Below are positions 1 to 9,004 of a stretch of 64,000 bases of DNA, piece after piece. Made by a program: the position numbers and the translations under genes. Each line of letters begins with the position of its first letter. Positions within the stretch are counted from its first letter, which is position 1. The notes beneath the pieces were generated by a model. The model was not told the origin of the DNA. It saw only the letters and a list, made by a program, of their open reading frames with translations, and made no database searches. The stretch comes from UBA7803 sp034522075 (GTDB taxonomy: Bacteria; Pseudomonadota; Gammaproteobacteria; Pseudomonadales; Azotimanducaceae). The stretch covers positions 1 through 64,000 of the forward strand of contig JAXHLO010000003.1 of NCBI GenBank assembly GCA_034522075.1, given 5' to 3'.

Positions 1-1999
1 CCCGCTGGCCGAGCATGGCGCTGAGCCCGTCGATGACGGAACCCTTCACCTGATTCTCGGCGCCGGACAGGTTGATGATGGGGCCCACGTCGGCGGCCAC
101 GGTCACCCGGTGAACGTTCACGCGCTTGTTCTCGCCGACGCTGACCTCCGCGACCTCGGCGATGTGGCCCGCGTGGCTGAAATAGAACGCGAGCCCCAGG
201 GCGTGACCGTCGGGCAGTTCGCCGCCCCAGCCGGCTTCCTCGGCGGCTCTGCGGATGACCCCGGCGGCGCGGCCGGTGTGCAGGGCGTATTCGTTGCCTT
301 CCTCCAGCCAGCGGGGCTCGCCCATGAGCTCCAGCATGAACTCCAGGTGATCGCGTCCGGCAGCGCTCGACAGCTCGTGCAGGAACGACTGATAGGCGAA
401 CGCGATGGTGCAGGAACCCGGCGCCCGCCAGTAGCCGCACGGCGTCTGCCAGGGCAGCAGGGTCTGGGTGATGCGGTAGTTGGGCACGAACGGTGCCGGG
501 TCGATGCTGCCGCTGATGCCGCCGCCGCGCACCGGCTCTTCACCGTCGGCGGTGAAGCTGATGAAGTGGTTGTCCCAGCCGGCCAGCTTGCCGTCGCCGT
601 CCAGGGCGCCGCGCAGGGCATGAAAACCACCGACCCGGTAGAAGTCGTGGGCCATGTCGTCTTCGCGCATCCAGGTGAGCTTCACCGGGCCGTTGACCCG
701 GCGGGCGATGGCCGCGGCCTCCACCACCGGGTCGTTCATGAGCCGGCGGCCGAAACCGCCGCCGCCGCGCATCTGGTGCACCACCACCTGATCGTCCGGC
801 AGATCCAGCACTTTGGCTACGGCGGCTTCCGCGCCCTGGGGCGTCTGGGTGGGCGCCCACAACTCCATGGTGTCGTCGTGCCACCAGGCCGTGGTGTTCT
901 GCGGCTCGAGTTGCGCGTGGCTGACGAACGCGTACTGATAGAAGCCCGACACGGTCTCGGCGCCGTTGTCGAAGGCGCCGGCCACATCGCCTTTGTCGAT
1001 GACGCTGCTCTCGCCTGCTGCATCGGCCAGTTCCCGGGCCCGGGTCTGGGCCTCGCTCCAGCTGTCCCTGGCAGCGTTGGATTCATCCCAGACCACCTCG
1101 AGGGTTTCCCGGGCTTTGAACGCGCACCACGTATCCCGCGCGACGATGGCCACGCCGGCCATGAGTTCGGTGGGTTCGCCGTTGCCTTCCAGGACGAACG
1201 CATCCACCACCCCGGGCTGGCGCTTCACCTCGTCCAGGTTGGCGGATTCGACGGTGCCGCCGGAGGCCGGACATTTCACATAGGTGGCGTAGAGCAGCTC
1301 CGGCAATTGCTTGTCGATGCCGAACAGGGGTTCGCCGGTAACCAGCGGGCGGTTGTCCACGCCGCCGATGCGCTTGCCCAGCAGGGTGAAATCTGCCGGG
1401 TCCTGCAGGGTCACGTCAGCGGGATCGGGCACCGGCAGCATGGCGGCGGCAGACGCCAGCTCCAGGTAGGAGAGTTGCCGGCCCGTGCGCGCATGGATGG
1501 CCATGCTGTCGCGGGTTTCCACCTCGGCGGCATCCACTTCCCAGCGCAGAGCCGCAGCGGTGACCAGCATCTGCCGGGCCGCGGCGCCGGCCTGGCGCAT
1601 GGGCATCCACTTGGTCGGAATGGACCGTGATCCGCCGGCCACCTGGCGGTCGTAGCGCTCGCCGTCGATCTCCGACTGGATGACCGTGACGTCGTCCCAG
1701 GCGGCGTCGAGCTCTTCGGCCACGATCATGGGCAGGGACGTCTTCACGCCCTGACCCACCTCCGGGTTGGGGGCGAAGATGACGATGCCGTCTTCGGAGA
1801 TCTGCACATAGGCGTTGGGTTGGAATGGCGCGTCGGACGCAGGAGCCGCGGCCGACGTGCCGTCCTGCTCCTCGGGCGAGCAGCCCACGGTAACGCCGAG
1901 CATGAGGCCGCCGCCGGCCAGACCGGTGAGGCGCAGAAACGAGCGGCGGTCGAGCTTGTTGATCAAGGTTCTGTGTGCATGGGGATCATCAGGCTTCAT
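1..1999 (-). CDS. Molybdopterin-binding large subunit of an isoquinoline 1-oxidoreductase-type hydroxylase (3' end cut by window edge)
   Basis: The reading frame is open from an ATG at 1999 to the window edge (about 666 codons), so the C-terminus is missing. The start has a twin-arginine signal (DRRSFLRLTG, Arg18-Arg19) followed by a Gly-rich hydrophobic stretch and a Cys (VTVGC), suggesting Tat export and perhaps lipid anchoring. The body matches the xanthine-oxidase-like molybdopterin subunit of two-component hydroxylases such as IorB; segments such as QMRGGGGFGRRL and PCGYWRAPGS are typical. These enzymes hydroxylate N-heterocycles or oxidise aldehydes and pass electrons to the iron-sulfur subunit. 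Its start overlaps the end of the upstream [2Fe-2S] subunit by 11 bases, so the two are translated as a pair. The substrate cannot be read from the sequence. Confidence 0.88.
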   Translation of the reverse strand, partial: MKPDDPHAHRTLINKLDRRSFLRLTGLAGGGLMLGVTVGCSPEEQDGTSAAAPASDAPFQPNAYVQISEDGIVIFAPNPEVGQGVKTSLPMIVAEELDAAWDDVTVIQSEIDGERYDRQVAGGSRSIPTKWMPMRQAGAAARQMLVTAAALRWEVDAAEVETRDSMAIHARTGRQLSYLELASAAAMLPVPDPADVTLQDPADFTLLGKRIGGVDNRPLVTGEPLFGIDKQLPELLYATYVKCPASGGTVESANLDEVKRQPGVVDAFVLEGNGEPTELMAGVAIVARDTWCAFKARETLEVVWDESNAARDSWSEAQTRARELADAAGESSVIDKGDVAGAFDNGAETVSGFYQYAFVSHAQLEPQNTTAWWHDDTMELWAPTQTPQGAEAAVAKVLDLPDDQVVVHQMRGGGGFGRRLMNDPVVEAAAIARRVNGPVKLTWMREDDMAHDFYRVGGFHALRGALDGDGKLAGWDNHFISFTADGEEPVRGGGISGSIDPAPFVPNYRITQTLLPWQTPCGYWRAPGSCTIAFAYQSFLHELSSAAGRDHLEFMLELMGEPRWLEEGNEYALHTGRAAGVIRRAAEEAGWGGELPDGHALGLAFYFSHAGHIAEVAEVSVGENKRVNVHRVTVAADVGPIINLSGAENQVKGSVIDGLSAMLGQR

Positions 2000-2465
2000 T
2001 GCGGCGGCCTCCTGCGGTAGCGGCGCTCAACACGGCGCTGCGGATGCGGTTATAGGTGCCGCAGCGGCACAGGCCGGGTGCCAGAGCCTCGTCCACGTCG
2101 TCTTCCGACGGCTGGGCATTGCTGCTGAGCAGTGCGGCCGCCCGCATGAGCTGACCGGACTGGCAGTAGCCGCACTGCGGCACGTCGTGGTCGATCCAGG
2201 CCTGCTGCAGCGGGTGCAGAGTGCCGTCGGGCTCGGCCAGGCCTTCGATGGTCTTGATGTCGCGGCCTTCCAGCCCGGCTGCCGGGGTCGAGCAGGCGAA
2301 TGCCGGTGAGCCGTCGATATGCACGGTACAGGCACCGCACTGGGCAATGCCGCAGCCGAATTTTGTGCCCACCAGGCCGAGGTGATCGCGCAGAACCCAC
2401 AGCAGAGGTGTGTCGTCGCGGACGAGGTCGACCTCGTGCTCGCGGCCGTTGATCGTCAGACGCAT
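1989..2465 (-). CDS. [2Fe-2S] small subunit of the molybdenum hydroxylase
   Basis: A 158-residue protein. It has the two cluster motifs of this subunit: a plant-ferredoxin type site (Cys38, Cys43, Cys46, Cys58) and a second [2Fe-2S] site (Cys98, Cys101, Cys133, Cys135). It carries electrons from the molybdopterin subunit encoded immediately downstream, as in isoquinoline 1-oxidoreductase (IorA) and related aldehyde or nicotinate oxidases. The ATG at 2465 is preferred over one 36 bases upstream because GGGAGG precedes it at good spacing and the protein then begins at the usual family start (MRLTING). No signal peptide is visible; co-export with the Tat-bearing large subunit is the usual arrangement. 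Confidence 0.92.
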   Translation of the reverse strand: MRLTINGREHEVDLVRDDTPLLWVLRDHLGLVGTKFGCGIAQCGACTVHIDGSPAFACSTPAAGLEGRDIKTIEGLAEPDGTLHPLQQAWIDHDVPQCGYCQSGQLMRAAALLSSNAQPSEDDVDEALAPGLCRCGTYNRIRSAVLSAATAGGRRNEA

Positions 2466-2635
2466 GGCTGCCTCCCACCTTCCATTGCCGAAGTCGATCA
2501 ATGGTATATCAGCTTCGCGGCGATCTCAGCCTTCGTCGGACAGACTTGATCGGCGCGGGGTCGGCGGCCGTGGCGGCGTGTATGCTGTCACAGAGGCTGT
2601 GATGCCTCGAATTCGAGCCGCAGTTGGAGTTCGTT

Positions 2636-3397
2636 ATGTTGCGCACGGGCCCGTCCGCCCGCTCAGTCGCCGCCGGCCGCGATCAATCGCCGGGCGAGGA
2701 AATCGCCAATGCCGTCAGCCACGCCGTGGGCGCGCTGGCCGCGGTAGCGGCCATTCCGGTGCTGCTGGTGAACTCGGTGGCCGGCGGCAGCCCGGCGGTG
2801 GAGATCTTCGCCGTGAGCTTGTTCGGCGTTTCCATGGTGGGCATGTATGTGATTTCAGCGCTTTATCATGCTTTGCCTGGGGAGCCGCGATCCGGCGCAG
2901 TAGGAGCGACCTCCAGGTCGCGACTGGAAAGTCGCTCCCACAGTGCCAGGTCGCGACTGGAAAGTCGCTCCTACCGGGCCAAGCGCGTGTTCTGGTTGCT
3001 GGATCACTCGGCCATCTACGTGCTCATTGCCGGGACTTATACGCCGTTCGCCCTGGGCGTTTTCAAAGAGGCTTGGGGCTGGCCCATGTTTGCCCTGGTC
3101 TGGGGCCTGGCCGCCGCCGGCGTGCTGCTCAAAGCCCTGGGCGGGGGTCGTCATCCGATCGTGTCTTCCGGGCTTTACCTGGGCATGGGCTGGCTGGTAC
3201 TGGCGGCCGCCGGGCCGCTGTTCGACGTGCTGCCGTTTGCCGGCTTCCTGTGGCTGCTGGCCGGCGGCGTCGCTTATACCCTGGGGGTGGTGTTCTTCGC
3301 CCTGGACGAGCGAGTGCGCTATGCCCACTTCATCTGGCACCTGTTCGTGCTGACCGGCACGGCGTGTCACTTCGTGGCGGTGCTGGGCTACGCCTGA
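2636..3397 (+). CDS. Hemolysin III / PAQR family membrane protein with an in-frame REP insertion
   Basis: A 253-residue multi-helix membrane protein. Family signatures are present: the SALYH segment at the end of one helix, the DHSAIYVLIAGTYTPF stretch, and a late HFIWH motif; these His/Asp/Ser residues form the metal site of the PAQR/hemolysin III fold. In bacteria the role is poorly defined (membrane homeostasis or hydrolase-like activity). The ATG at 2636 has GGAG six bases upstream; an in-frame TTG at 2624 is the alternative. Residues about 89-113 (VGATSRSR...) are encoded entirely by a 75-bp REP palindrome at 2900-2974. Relatives have only a short loop here, between the SxxxH helix and the DHSAIY helix. 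The insertion keeps the frame, so the protein may still fold. Divergent from the hydroxylase genes. Confidence 0.9.
   Translation: MLRTGPSARSVAAGRDQSPGEEIANAVSHAVGALAAVAAIPVLLVNSVAGGSPAVEIFAVSLFGVSMVGMYVISALYHALPGEPRSGAVGATSRSRLESRSHSARSRLESRSYRAKRVFWLLDHSAIYVLIAGTYTPFALGVFKEAWGWPMFALVWGLAAAGVLLKALGGGRHPIVSSGLYLGMGWLVLAAAGPLFDVLPFAGFLWLLAGGVAYTLGVVFFALDERVRYAHFIWHLFVLTGTACHFVAVLGYA
2900..2974. repeat. REP-like palindromic pair inside the hemolysin III gene
   Basis: 75 bp beginning GTAGGAGCGACCTCCAGG and ending GTCGCTCCTAC. It contains two copies of the unit CAGGTCGCGACTGGAAAGTCGCTCC and can fold into adjoining hairpins. The same element occurs at 18136-18210, 21665-21809, 46580-46610, 60889-60953 and 62390-62454. 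At exactly 25 codons it starts on a codon boundary of the host gene (GTA GGA GCG), avoiding the TAG stop that the next phase would give. Confidence 0.9.
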
Positions 3398-3514
3398 CCG
3401 GCGCCCGCCGGGTACGTTGCGTTTACGTTATCGGTCTGCACAGGCGCCGCCGCCTGGCCCATAATAGTGGCCCGTCACATCCATCCACCCGATACCATCC
3501 CCAGGGAGAACACC

Positions 3515-4408
3515 GTGAGCGACTTCGACAAACAGCTTGAAAAGATGTCCACCGCCCGGGGCTTCATCGCCGCGCTGGATCAGAGCGGCGGCAGCACGCC
3601 CAAGGCCCTGGGCCTGTACGGTGTGGAGGAGGACGCCTGGTCCAGCGAGGAAGAAATGTTCGACCTCGTCCACCAGATGCGTACCCGCATCATCACCAGT
3701 CCGGCGTTCACTGGTGAGCGCATTCTCGGCTCCATCCTGTTCGAGAACACCATGGACCGGGAGATCGAGGGGCTGCCCACGGCCGAGTACCTGTGGGACG
3801 TCAAGCAGGTGGTACCCATCCTCAAGGTAGACAAGGGGCTGGCCGACGAAGACGACGGTGTGCAGGTGATGAAACCCATGCCGGCGCTGGACGAGTTGCT
3901 GAAAAAAGCCAAAGAAGCAGGCATCTTCGGTACGAAGATGCGCTCGGTGATCAAGCAGGCCAGCGAGTCCGGCGTTGCCGCCGTGGTCCGTCAGCAGTTC
4001 GAGATCGCCCGGCGCATCATCGACGCAGGCCTGGTGCCCATCGTCGAGCCGGAGGTGGACATACACTGCCCGGACAAAGCCGCGGCCGAAGCCATGCTGA
4101 AAGCCGGGATCACGAAAGAGCTGAACGAGCTCGGCGCCGAGCAGCGGGTCATGCTCAAGCTCACCCTGCCGGAGCAGGACAACTTCTACGCCGATCTCAT
4201 CGAGCATGCCCGGACCGTGCGCGTGGTGGCTCTCTCCGGCGGCTATTCCCGTGAGAAGGCCAACGAGCGGCTGGCCCGGCAGAACGGCATGGTGGCGAGT
4301 TTCTCCCGGGCACTCACCGAAGGCCTGTCGAAACAGCAGACGGACGAAGAGTTCAACGCCACGCTAGACCGCTCCATTCAGAGCATCTACGACGCGTCGA
4401 ACACCTGA
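3515..4408 (+). CDS. fda: Class I fructose-bisphosphate aldolase
   Basis: A 297-residue protein resembling the short bacterial class I aldolase known from staphylococci (Fda). It cleaves fructose 1,6-bisphosphate to the two triose phosphates through a Schiff base. Hallmarks are GFIAALDQSGGSTPKAL near the N-terminus, LKVDKGL, IVEPEVDIH, the probable Schiff-base lysine in VMLKLTLP (Lys215), and LSGGYSREKAN for phosphate binding. The GTG at 3515 is chosen because AGGGAGAA sits just upstream and relatives begin at this point; an upstream in-frame ATG at 3467 would add 16 unconserved residues. It stands alone and is convergent with the RND pump gene. Confidence 0.94.
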   Translation: MSDFDKQLEKMSTARGFIAALDQSGGSTPKALGLYGVEEDAWSSEEEMFDLVHQMRTRIITSPAFTGERILGSILFENTMDREIEGLPTAEYLWDVKQVVPILKVDKGLADEDDGVQVMKPMPALDELLKKAKEAGIFGTKMRSVIKQASESGVAAVVRQQFEIARRIIDAGLVPIVEPEVDIHCPDKAAAEAMLKAGITKELNELGAEQRVMLKLTLPEQDNFYADLIEHARTVRVVALSGGYSREKANERLARQNGMVASFSRALTEGLSKQQTDEEFNATLDRSIQSIYDASNT

Positions 4409-4424
4409 GCCCGGGCAGTGGCCT

Positions 4425-4448
4425 GTGGGAGCCTTTTCTAAAGGCGAT
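4425..4448. terminator. Hairpin between convergent genes, probably a decayed REP unit
   Basis: GTGGGAGCCTTTTCTAAAGGCGATCGC contains a stem GCCTTT/AAAGGC with a TCT loop (4431-4445). It lies between the convergent stops of fda and the RND gene. The flanking GTGGGAGC...GCGATCGC resembles a REP half-unit. No clear U-tract follows, so terminator activity is inferred. Confidence 0.4.
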
Positions 4449-4461
4449 CGCGGCCTCGTCC

Positions 4462-7400
4462 TCAAGCCGCGCGCCAGTGGTAGTGGTAGTACACCACCGG
4501 GATCACCAGCAGCGTCAGCAGGGTCGATACGAGCAAGCCGAAAATCAGCGATACAGCCAGCCCGCTGAAGATCGGGTCATCGAGAATGAAAAACCCGCCC
4601 AGCATGGCGGCCACCGCCGTCAGCGCGATGGGCCGGGCGCGGACGGCGGCGGCGCTGATGGTGGCGTCCTGCAGCGGTTTGCCGGCGCGGACCTCCTGCT
4701 CGATGAAATCCACCAGCAGAATGGAGTTGCGCACGATGATGCCGGCCAGCGCGATCATGCCGATCATGGAGGGTGCCGTGAACTGCTGACCGAGCAGCGC
4801 GTGGCCGGGCATGATGCCGATCAGCGTCAACGGAATGGGCGCCATGATGATCAACGGCACGCCGTAGGAACGGAACTGGCCGACCACGAGCAGATAGATG
4901 AGGATCAGACCCACCCCATAGGCCGCGCCCATATCCCGGAAGGTCTCGTAGGTGACCTGCCATTCGCCGTCCCACTTCAATGACCATTCATAGGGATTGT
5001 CCGGCTGGGCGATGAAGAACTGGCGAATCGGTGCGCCGTCGATGAGGGTCTCGCCCAGGGTGCCGGCAATGGCCGCCAGTCCGTACAGAGGGCTGTCGGT
5101 GCCGCCGGCCACATCGCCGGTGACGTAGACCACGCGCAGCAGATCCTTGTGCAGAATGGTCTGCTCCCGGGTGGTCGTGCGGATGTCGACCACCTCCGAC
5201 AAGGGGACCAGCTCGCCGCCGTCGGCGCGCACCCGCAGCGCGCGCAGGCGTTCGGCATCCGTCTGCTCGGCGGGCGGCAACTGCACCCGCACGGGAATCG
5301 GTATGCGGGCATTGGCGTCGTGCAGGAAAGACATGTCCTCGCCGCCCAGAGCCGCGGCTACATCGCGGGTCACGGATTCCTGAGTGACGCCGAGCTTGGC
5401 GGCCCGCGCGCGGTCCACGTCGACCACCAGTTTCGCCTGGTCTGCCTCGATACTGTCGTCCACGTCCACCACGTGGGGCGTCGCTTCGAAGACGGCCCGC
5501 ACCTCTCGTGCCACCCCCATCTGACGCTCGTGATCGAGCCCGTATATCTCAGCCACCAGCGGTGCCAGGACGGGCGGCCCGGGCGGGACTTCCACCATGG
5601 TCACGGTGGCCCCATGGCGGCGGCCTATGTCCGCCAGCGAGCCGCGCACCAGCAGAGCGATGTCGTGGGATTTACGGCTGCGCTGGGCCTTGTCCACCAG
5701 GTTCACCTGTATGTCGCCCTGGTGGGGCTGGCTGCGCAGGTAGTACTGACGCACCAGACCGTTGAAGTTGATGGGCGCCGAGGCGCCGGCGTAGAGCTGA
5801 TAGTTCTGCACTTCCGGCACGGTTTCCAGATGATCAGCCAGCGCCTGCAGAACCCGGTGAGTGTCCTCCAGGGGCGTGCCCTCGGGCATGTCCACCATGA
5901 CCTGAAATTCGCTCTTGTTGTCGAAGGGCAGCATTTTCATTACCACCACGCCAACGCCTGCCAGCGCCACCGACCCCAGAATCAGTACCAGCAGCACGGC
6001 CAGCAGTCCCCAGCGGTGCGCGGCACCCCGGTGTTCGCGCAGAAAGGGCGTCATGAAACGCTGAAATGCCCGGTGCAGCCGGTCGTCGTCCCCGGGACCC
6101 TCGTGATGGGTTTGCACGTTGGCGAAGACCCGGCGATACAGCCACGGGGTGAACATGAAGGCTACCGCCAGCGAGATCAGCATGCCGGTGGAGGCGTTGA
6201 TCGGAATCGGCCGCATGTACGGGCCCATGAGACCGGACACGAAGGCCATGGGCAGCAGGGCTGCGATCACGGTGAAGGTGGCGAGAATGGTCGGGCCGCC
6301 CACCTCGTCCACGGCGCGGGGAATCGCCTCGGTGAGCGACCGTGCGCCAAGCCGCATGTGCCGGTGAATGTTCTCCACCACCACAATGGCATCGTCCACG
6401 AGGATGCCGATGGAGAAGATCAGGGCGAACAGGGACACCCGGTTCAGCGTGAAGCCCCAGGCCCAGGAGGCGAACAGGGTGATGGCCAGGGTCACCACGA
6501 TGGCGGCACCGACCACGCCTGCCTCGCGGCGCCCGAGCGTGATCAGCACCAGCACCACCACTGACAGGGTGGCGAAAATCAGCTTCTGGATCAGCGTGCC
6601 CGCCTTGTCTGCCGCGGTGGCGCCGTAGTTGCGGGTGATGGTGGCCTGCACCCCGTCGGGAAAGTAAATGCCCCTGAGCTGATCGAATCGCTCGATGACC
6701 GCATTCGCCACGGTGACCGCATTTTCGCCGGGCTTTTTCGAGACGGCGATGGTGACAGCCGGGTAGCGGCCGGCTTCCACCGGGTGTGACTCGGCGCCGG
6801 CAGGTCCGATGCCGAAGGTGACGTAGCGCTGGGGTTGATCGGAACCCGCGTGGATCGTCGCCACGTCGCGCAGCAGGATGGGTGCGCCGTCGCGCATCCC
6901 GACCACCAGGTCCGCCACTTCCTCGGGTGTGGACAGGAAAGTGCCCGCCTGGACCAGCACGGACTGCCCGTCAGCCACCAGGGCGCCGGCGTCCCGGGAC
7001 GCATTGGCAGCGGCCAGGGCCCGGCGCAGATCGTCCAGGGCAAGGTGATAGGCGGCCAGCCGCTCCGGGTTGAAATCCACCCGCACCACACGATCGGGGC
7101 CGCCCAGGGTTTCGATGTCGCGGGTGCCCGGAACGCGCTGCAACTCGGCTTCCAGGGTGCGCGCCATGCGCAACAGGTCGGCTGCAGTAATGTCCGGATT
7201 CTCGCTCCACAGCGTGCCGGCCACCACGGGCACGTCGTCGATGCCCTTGGGTTTGATCAGCGGCTGGGCCACACCGCTGTTGGCCGGCAGCCAGTCCCGA
7301 TTGGAGTAGAAGGCGTTGTACAGACGTACGATGGCTTCAGTGCGCGGTTCGCCCACGTCGAACTGCACGGTGAGCGATGCCATGCCGGGGGTGGAGGCGG

Positions 7401-7677
7401 AATAGACGTGCTCCACACCCTGGAGCTCGGAGATGATCTGTTCCGCCGGCGTGCTCACCAGCGATTCCACCTCGGCGGCGGATGCCCCGGGAAAGGCGAT
7501 GAACACGTTGGCGAACGTCACGTCGATCTGGGGTTCTTCTTCCCGAGGTGTGATGAGTACCGCGAACAGGCCCAGCAACAGCCCGGCCAGAGCCAGCAGC
7601 GGGGTGATTTCAGTGGTGAGAAAGGCTGCCGCGATCCGGCCGGAGATCCCCAGCCGGGCGGTGGGCGACTCGCTCAC
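4462..7677 (-). CDS. RND efflux pump, inner-membrane permease of the sulfide-linked operon
   Basis: A 1071-residue RND permease, full length for the family, that would pair with the adaptor encoded upstream and an outer-membrane channel not found here. The fourth membrane helix carries the proton-relay Asp pair (GILVDDAIVVVENIHRH), which places it with the proton-driven AcrB-type branch. It has the expected twelve-helix layout with two large periplasmic loops. The GTG start at 7677 overlaps the adaptor stop (GTGA). Last gene of an operon headed by a SqrR/BigR-like repressor and a YgaP-like protein, so export of a sulfur-derived or persulfidated compound is a reasonable guess. The substrate cannot be deduced from sequence. 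Confidence 0.9.
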   Translation of the reverse strand: MSESPTARLGISGRIAAAFLTTEITPLLALAGLLLGLFAVLITPREEEPQIDVTFANVFIAFPGASAAEVESLVSTPAEQIISELQGVEHVYSASTPGMASLTVQFDVGEPRTEAIVRLYNAFYSNRDWLPANSGVAQPLIKPKGIDDVPVVAGTLWSENPDITAADLLRMARTLEAELQRVPGTRDIETLGGPDRVVRVDFNPERLAAYHLALDDLRRALAAANASRDAGALVADGQSVLVQAGTFLSTPEEVADLVVGMRDGAPILLRDVATIHAGSDQPQRYVTFGIGPAGAESHPVEAGRYPAVTIAVSKKPGENAVTVANAVIERFDQLRGIYFPDGVQATITRNYGATAADKAGTLIQKLIFATLSVVVLVLITLGRREAGVVGAAIVVTLAITLFASWAWGFTLNRVSLFALIFSIGILVDDAIVVVENIHRHMRLGARSLTEAIPRAVDEVGGPTILATFTVIAALLPMAFVSGLMGPYMRPIPINASTGMLISLAVAFMFTPWLYRRVFANVQTHHEGPGDDDRLHRAFQRFMTPFLREHRGAAHRWGLLAVLLVLILGSVALAGVGVVVMKMLPFDNKSEFQVMVDMPEGTPLEDTHRVLQALADHLETVPEVQNYQLYAGASAPINFNGLVRQYYLRSQPHQGDIQVNLVDKAQRSRKSHDIALLVRGSLADIGRRHGATVTMVEVPPGPPVLAPLVAEIYGLDHERQMGVAREVRAVFEATPHVVDVDDSIEADQAKLVVDVDRARAAKLGVTQESVTRDVAAALGGEDMSFLHDANARIPIPVRVQLPPAEQTDAERLRALRVRADGGELVPLSEVVDIRTTTREQTILHKDLLRVVYVTGDVAGGTDSPLYGLAAIAGTLGETLIDGAPIRQFFIAQPDNPYEWSLKWDGEWQVTYETFRDMGAAYGVGLILIYLLVVGQFRSYGVPLIIMAPIPLTLIGIMPGHALLGQQFTAPSMIGMIALAGIIVRNSILLVDFIEQEVRAGKPLQDATISAAAVRARPIALTAVAAMLGGFFILDDPIFSGLAVSLIFGLLVSTLLTLLVIPVVYYHYHWRAA

Positions 7678-8765
7678 GGCGTGTTCTCCGCAGCGGCGAC
7701 GCCTTGCTGCTTGTAGGCGATGCCGGCGGCGATGGGATCCACGGCCACGCGCTCGCCGACCGTAAGCCCTGCCAGGATCGGCACGCGGCCGTCCATGGTG
7801 GGGGTTGCTGTGCGCAGGTACCGCAGGGTCACCCGGCCGGCATCGTCCACCACATAGGCGGCGGTCAGCTCGCCGCGGCGTACCAGAGCCTCGCCGGGAA
7901 TCAGCACGCGTTCCTGCTCGCCGCGCACGAATGCGACCTTGGCCAGGGTGCCCGGAAACACGTGGTGGTCGCCCTGGGGCAAGGTCACCAGAACGCGAAA
8001 GGTATGGGTGCCGGCGTCGGCCCGGGGGGGAATGCGCAGGTCGTCGGCGGCCACCGAGCTGCCGTCGGGCAGCAGGATGCGCGCCTGCTGGTGGCGCCGC
8101 AACGGACCGATGTGCTGCTGAGGAATTTCCACGATCACGCGCAGGTGTTCCAGCGACAGACCGGTCATCAGCGGCGTACCGGGCGCCACGGTTTCACCCA
8201 GGCGCACATGACGTTCCACCACCGTACCGGCATAGGGTGCGCGGATGACCGTGTAGCTCAGGTTCTCTTCGGCCTCGTCGAGGTTGGCCTGGGCGGATTC
8301 CAGCCGGGCACGCGCGGAATCCAGCTCGGCGGTGGCGCGGTCGAGCTCGGCGCGGGACACGAGCTGACGGTCGAAAATGTCCTTGGTGCGGTCATAGGCA
8401 AGCCGGGCCTCGGCCAGCCGGGCGCGCGCCTCTGCCACCGCGCCTCGGGCGGCTTCCACTCTGGCGCGCTGTTCCGTGTCGGTGAGACGTGCGATGAGCT
8501 CGCCCTTGGCCACGAAGTCGCCGACGTCGAAGGGCAATTCCAGAACCCGGCCGCCGGTCTGTGCCGCCACCGTGGATTCGTTGACCGCCTCCACCACGCC
8601 GTCGAACAGAATTTCCCGGGGCACCAGTGCCGCGACTACGGGCGCGGTGTCGAGTGCGCCGCCGTGGGATATCCCCGTGCTGTCAGGCGCCGGCGGACCA
8701 TCGTCGGAGCAGGCCGCAAGCAGCAGCCCGGCAGCGAGCCAGCCGGTGGCGCCCCTGAGCGTCAT
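7674..8765 (-). CDS. RND periplasmic adaptor lipoprotein (membrane fusion protein)
   Basis: A 363-residue adaptor. A lipoprotein signal (AAGLLLAACS) puts it on the periplasmic side of the inner membrane. It then shows the usual order: first half of a lipoyl domain (VAAQTGGRVLELPFDVGDFV), a long alpha hairpin rich in Ala/Arg/Glu (about residues 95-165), the second lipoyl half (VIRAPYAGTVVERHVRLGE) and C-terminal beta domains. It links the RND permease encoded immediately downstream to an outer-membrane channel. The ATG at 8765 overlaps the stop of the preceding DUF2892 gene (ATGA) and gives a proper signal peptide; an upstream in-frame start at 9008 would add 81 residues of shadow sequence. 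Confidence 0.92.
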   Translation of the reverse strand: MTLRGATGWLAAGLLLAACSDDGPPAPDSTGISHGGALDTAPVVAALVPREILFDGVVEAVNESTVAAQTGGRVLELPFDVGDFVAKGELIARLTDTEQRARVEAARGAVAEARARLAEARLAYDRTKDIFDRQLVSRAELDRATAELDSARARLESAQANLDEAEENLSYTVIRAPYAGTVVERHVRLGETVAPGTPLMTGLSLEHLRVIVEIPQQHIGPLRRHQQARILLPDGSSVAADDLRIPPRADAGTHTFRVLVTLPQGDHHVFPGTLAKVAFVRGEQERVLIPGEALVRRGELTAAYVVDDAGRVTLRYLRTATPTMDGRVPILAGLTVGERVAVDPIAAGIAYKQQGVAAAENTP

Positions 8766-9001
8766 TGGCCGGTGTTGAAGGCTGCGCCCGATCTGATGCC
8801 GAATCGGCTGAGGATGCTTGCCAGGGGGCAGAAGCCGCTGAACGACGCCTGCAGCATGTTGACGCCGACGAACGCCGTCAGCCACAGCCAGTAGCCGCTG
8901 TGCAGCTGCGCGAGCAGCAGGGAAACCAGCACCATGCCGCCGGCGATGCGGAACACCCATTGATCTACGTTCACGGAGCGAGTCTTTGCTGTGGCATTCA
9001 T
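8762..9001 (-). CDS. YgaP-like DUF2892 inner-membrane protein
   Basis: A 79-residue protein with two membrane helices (about residues 18-33 and 40-60) and the family pattern NMLQASFSGFCPLASIL, which includes the conserved FCP. DUF2892 is the membrane half of E. coli YgaP, where it is joined to a rhodanese domain; here it stands alone. Such proteins commonly sit beside sulfide oxidation genes and BigR/SqrR regulators. Four bases separate it from the regulator upstream, and it overlaps the adaptor gene downstream, so it is in the same operon. Its exact role in sulfur handling is unknown. Confidence 0.88.
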   Translation of the reverse strand: MNATAKTRSVNVDQWVFRIAGGMVLVSLLLAQLHSGYWLWLTAFVGVNMLQASFSGFCPLASILSRFGIRSGAAFNTGQ

Positions 9002-9004
9002 GGT

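Noticed and set aside
5149..6564. Open frame of 471 codons opposite the first RND gene
   Set aside because: High-GC shadow; the minus strand has a complete, conserved RND permease.
4462..7677. Heavy-metal (CusA/CzcA) assignment for the first RND pump
   Set aside because: Helix 4 has the Asp-Asp pair of proton-driven organic-compound pumps, and no metal-resistance genes are adjacent.
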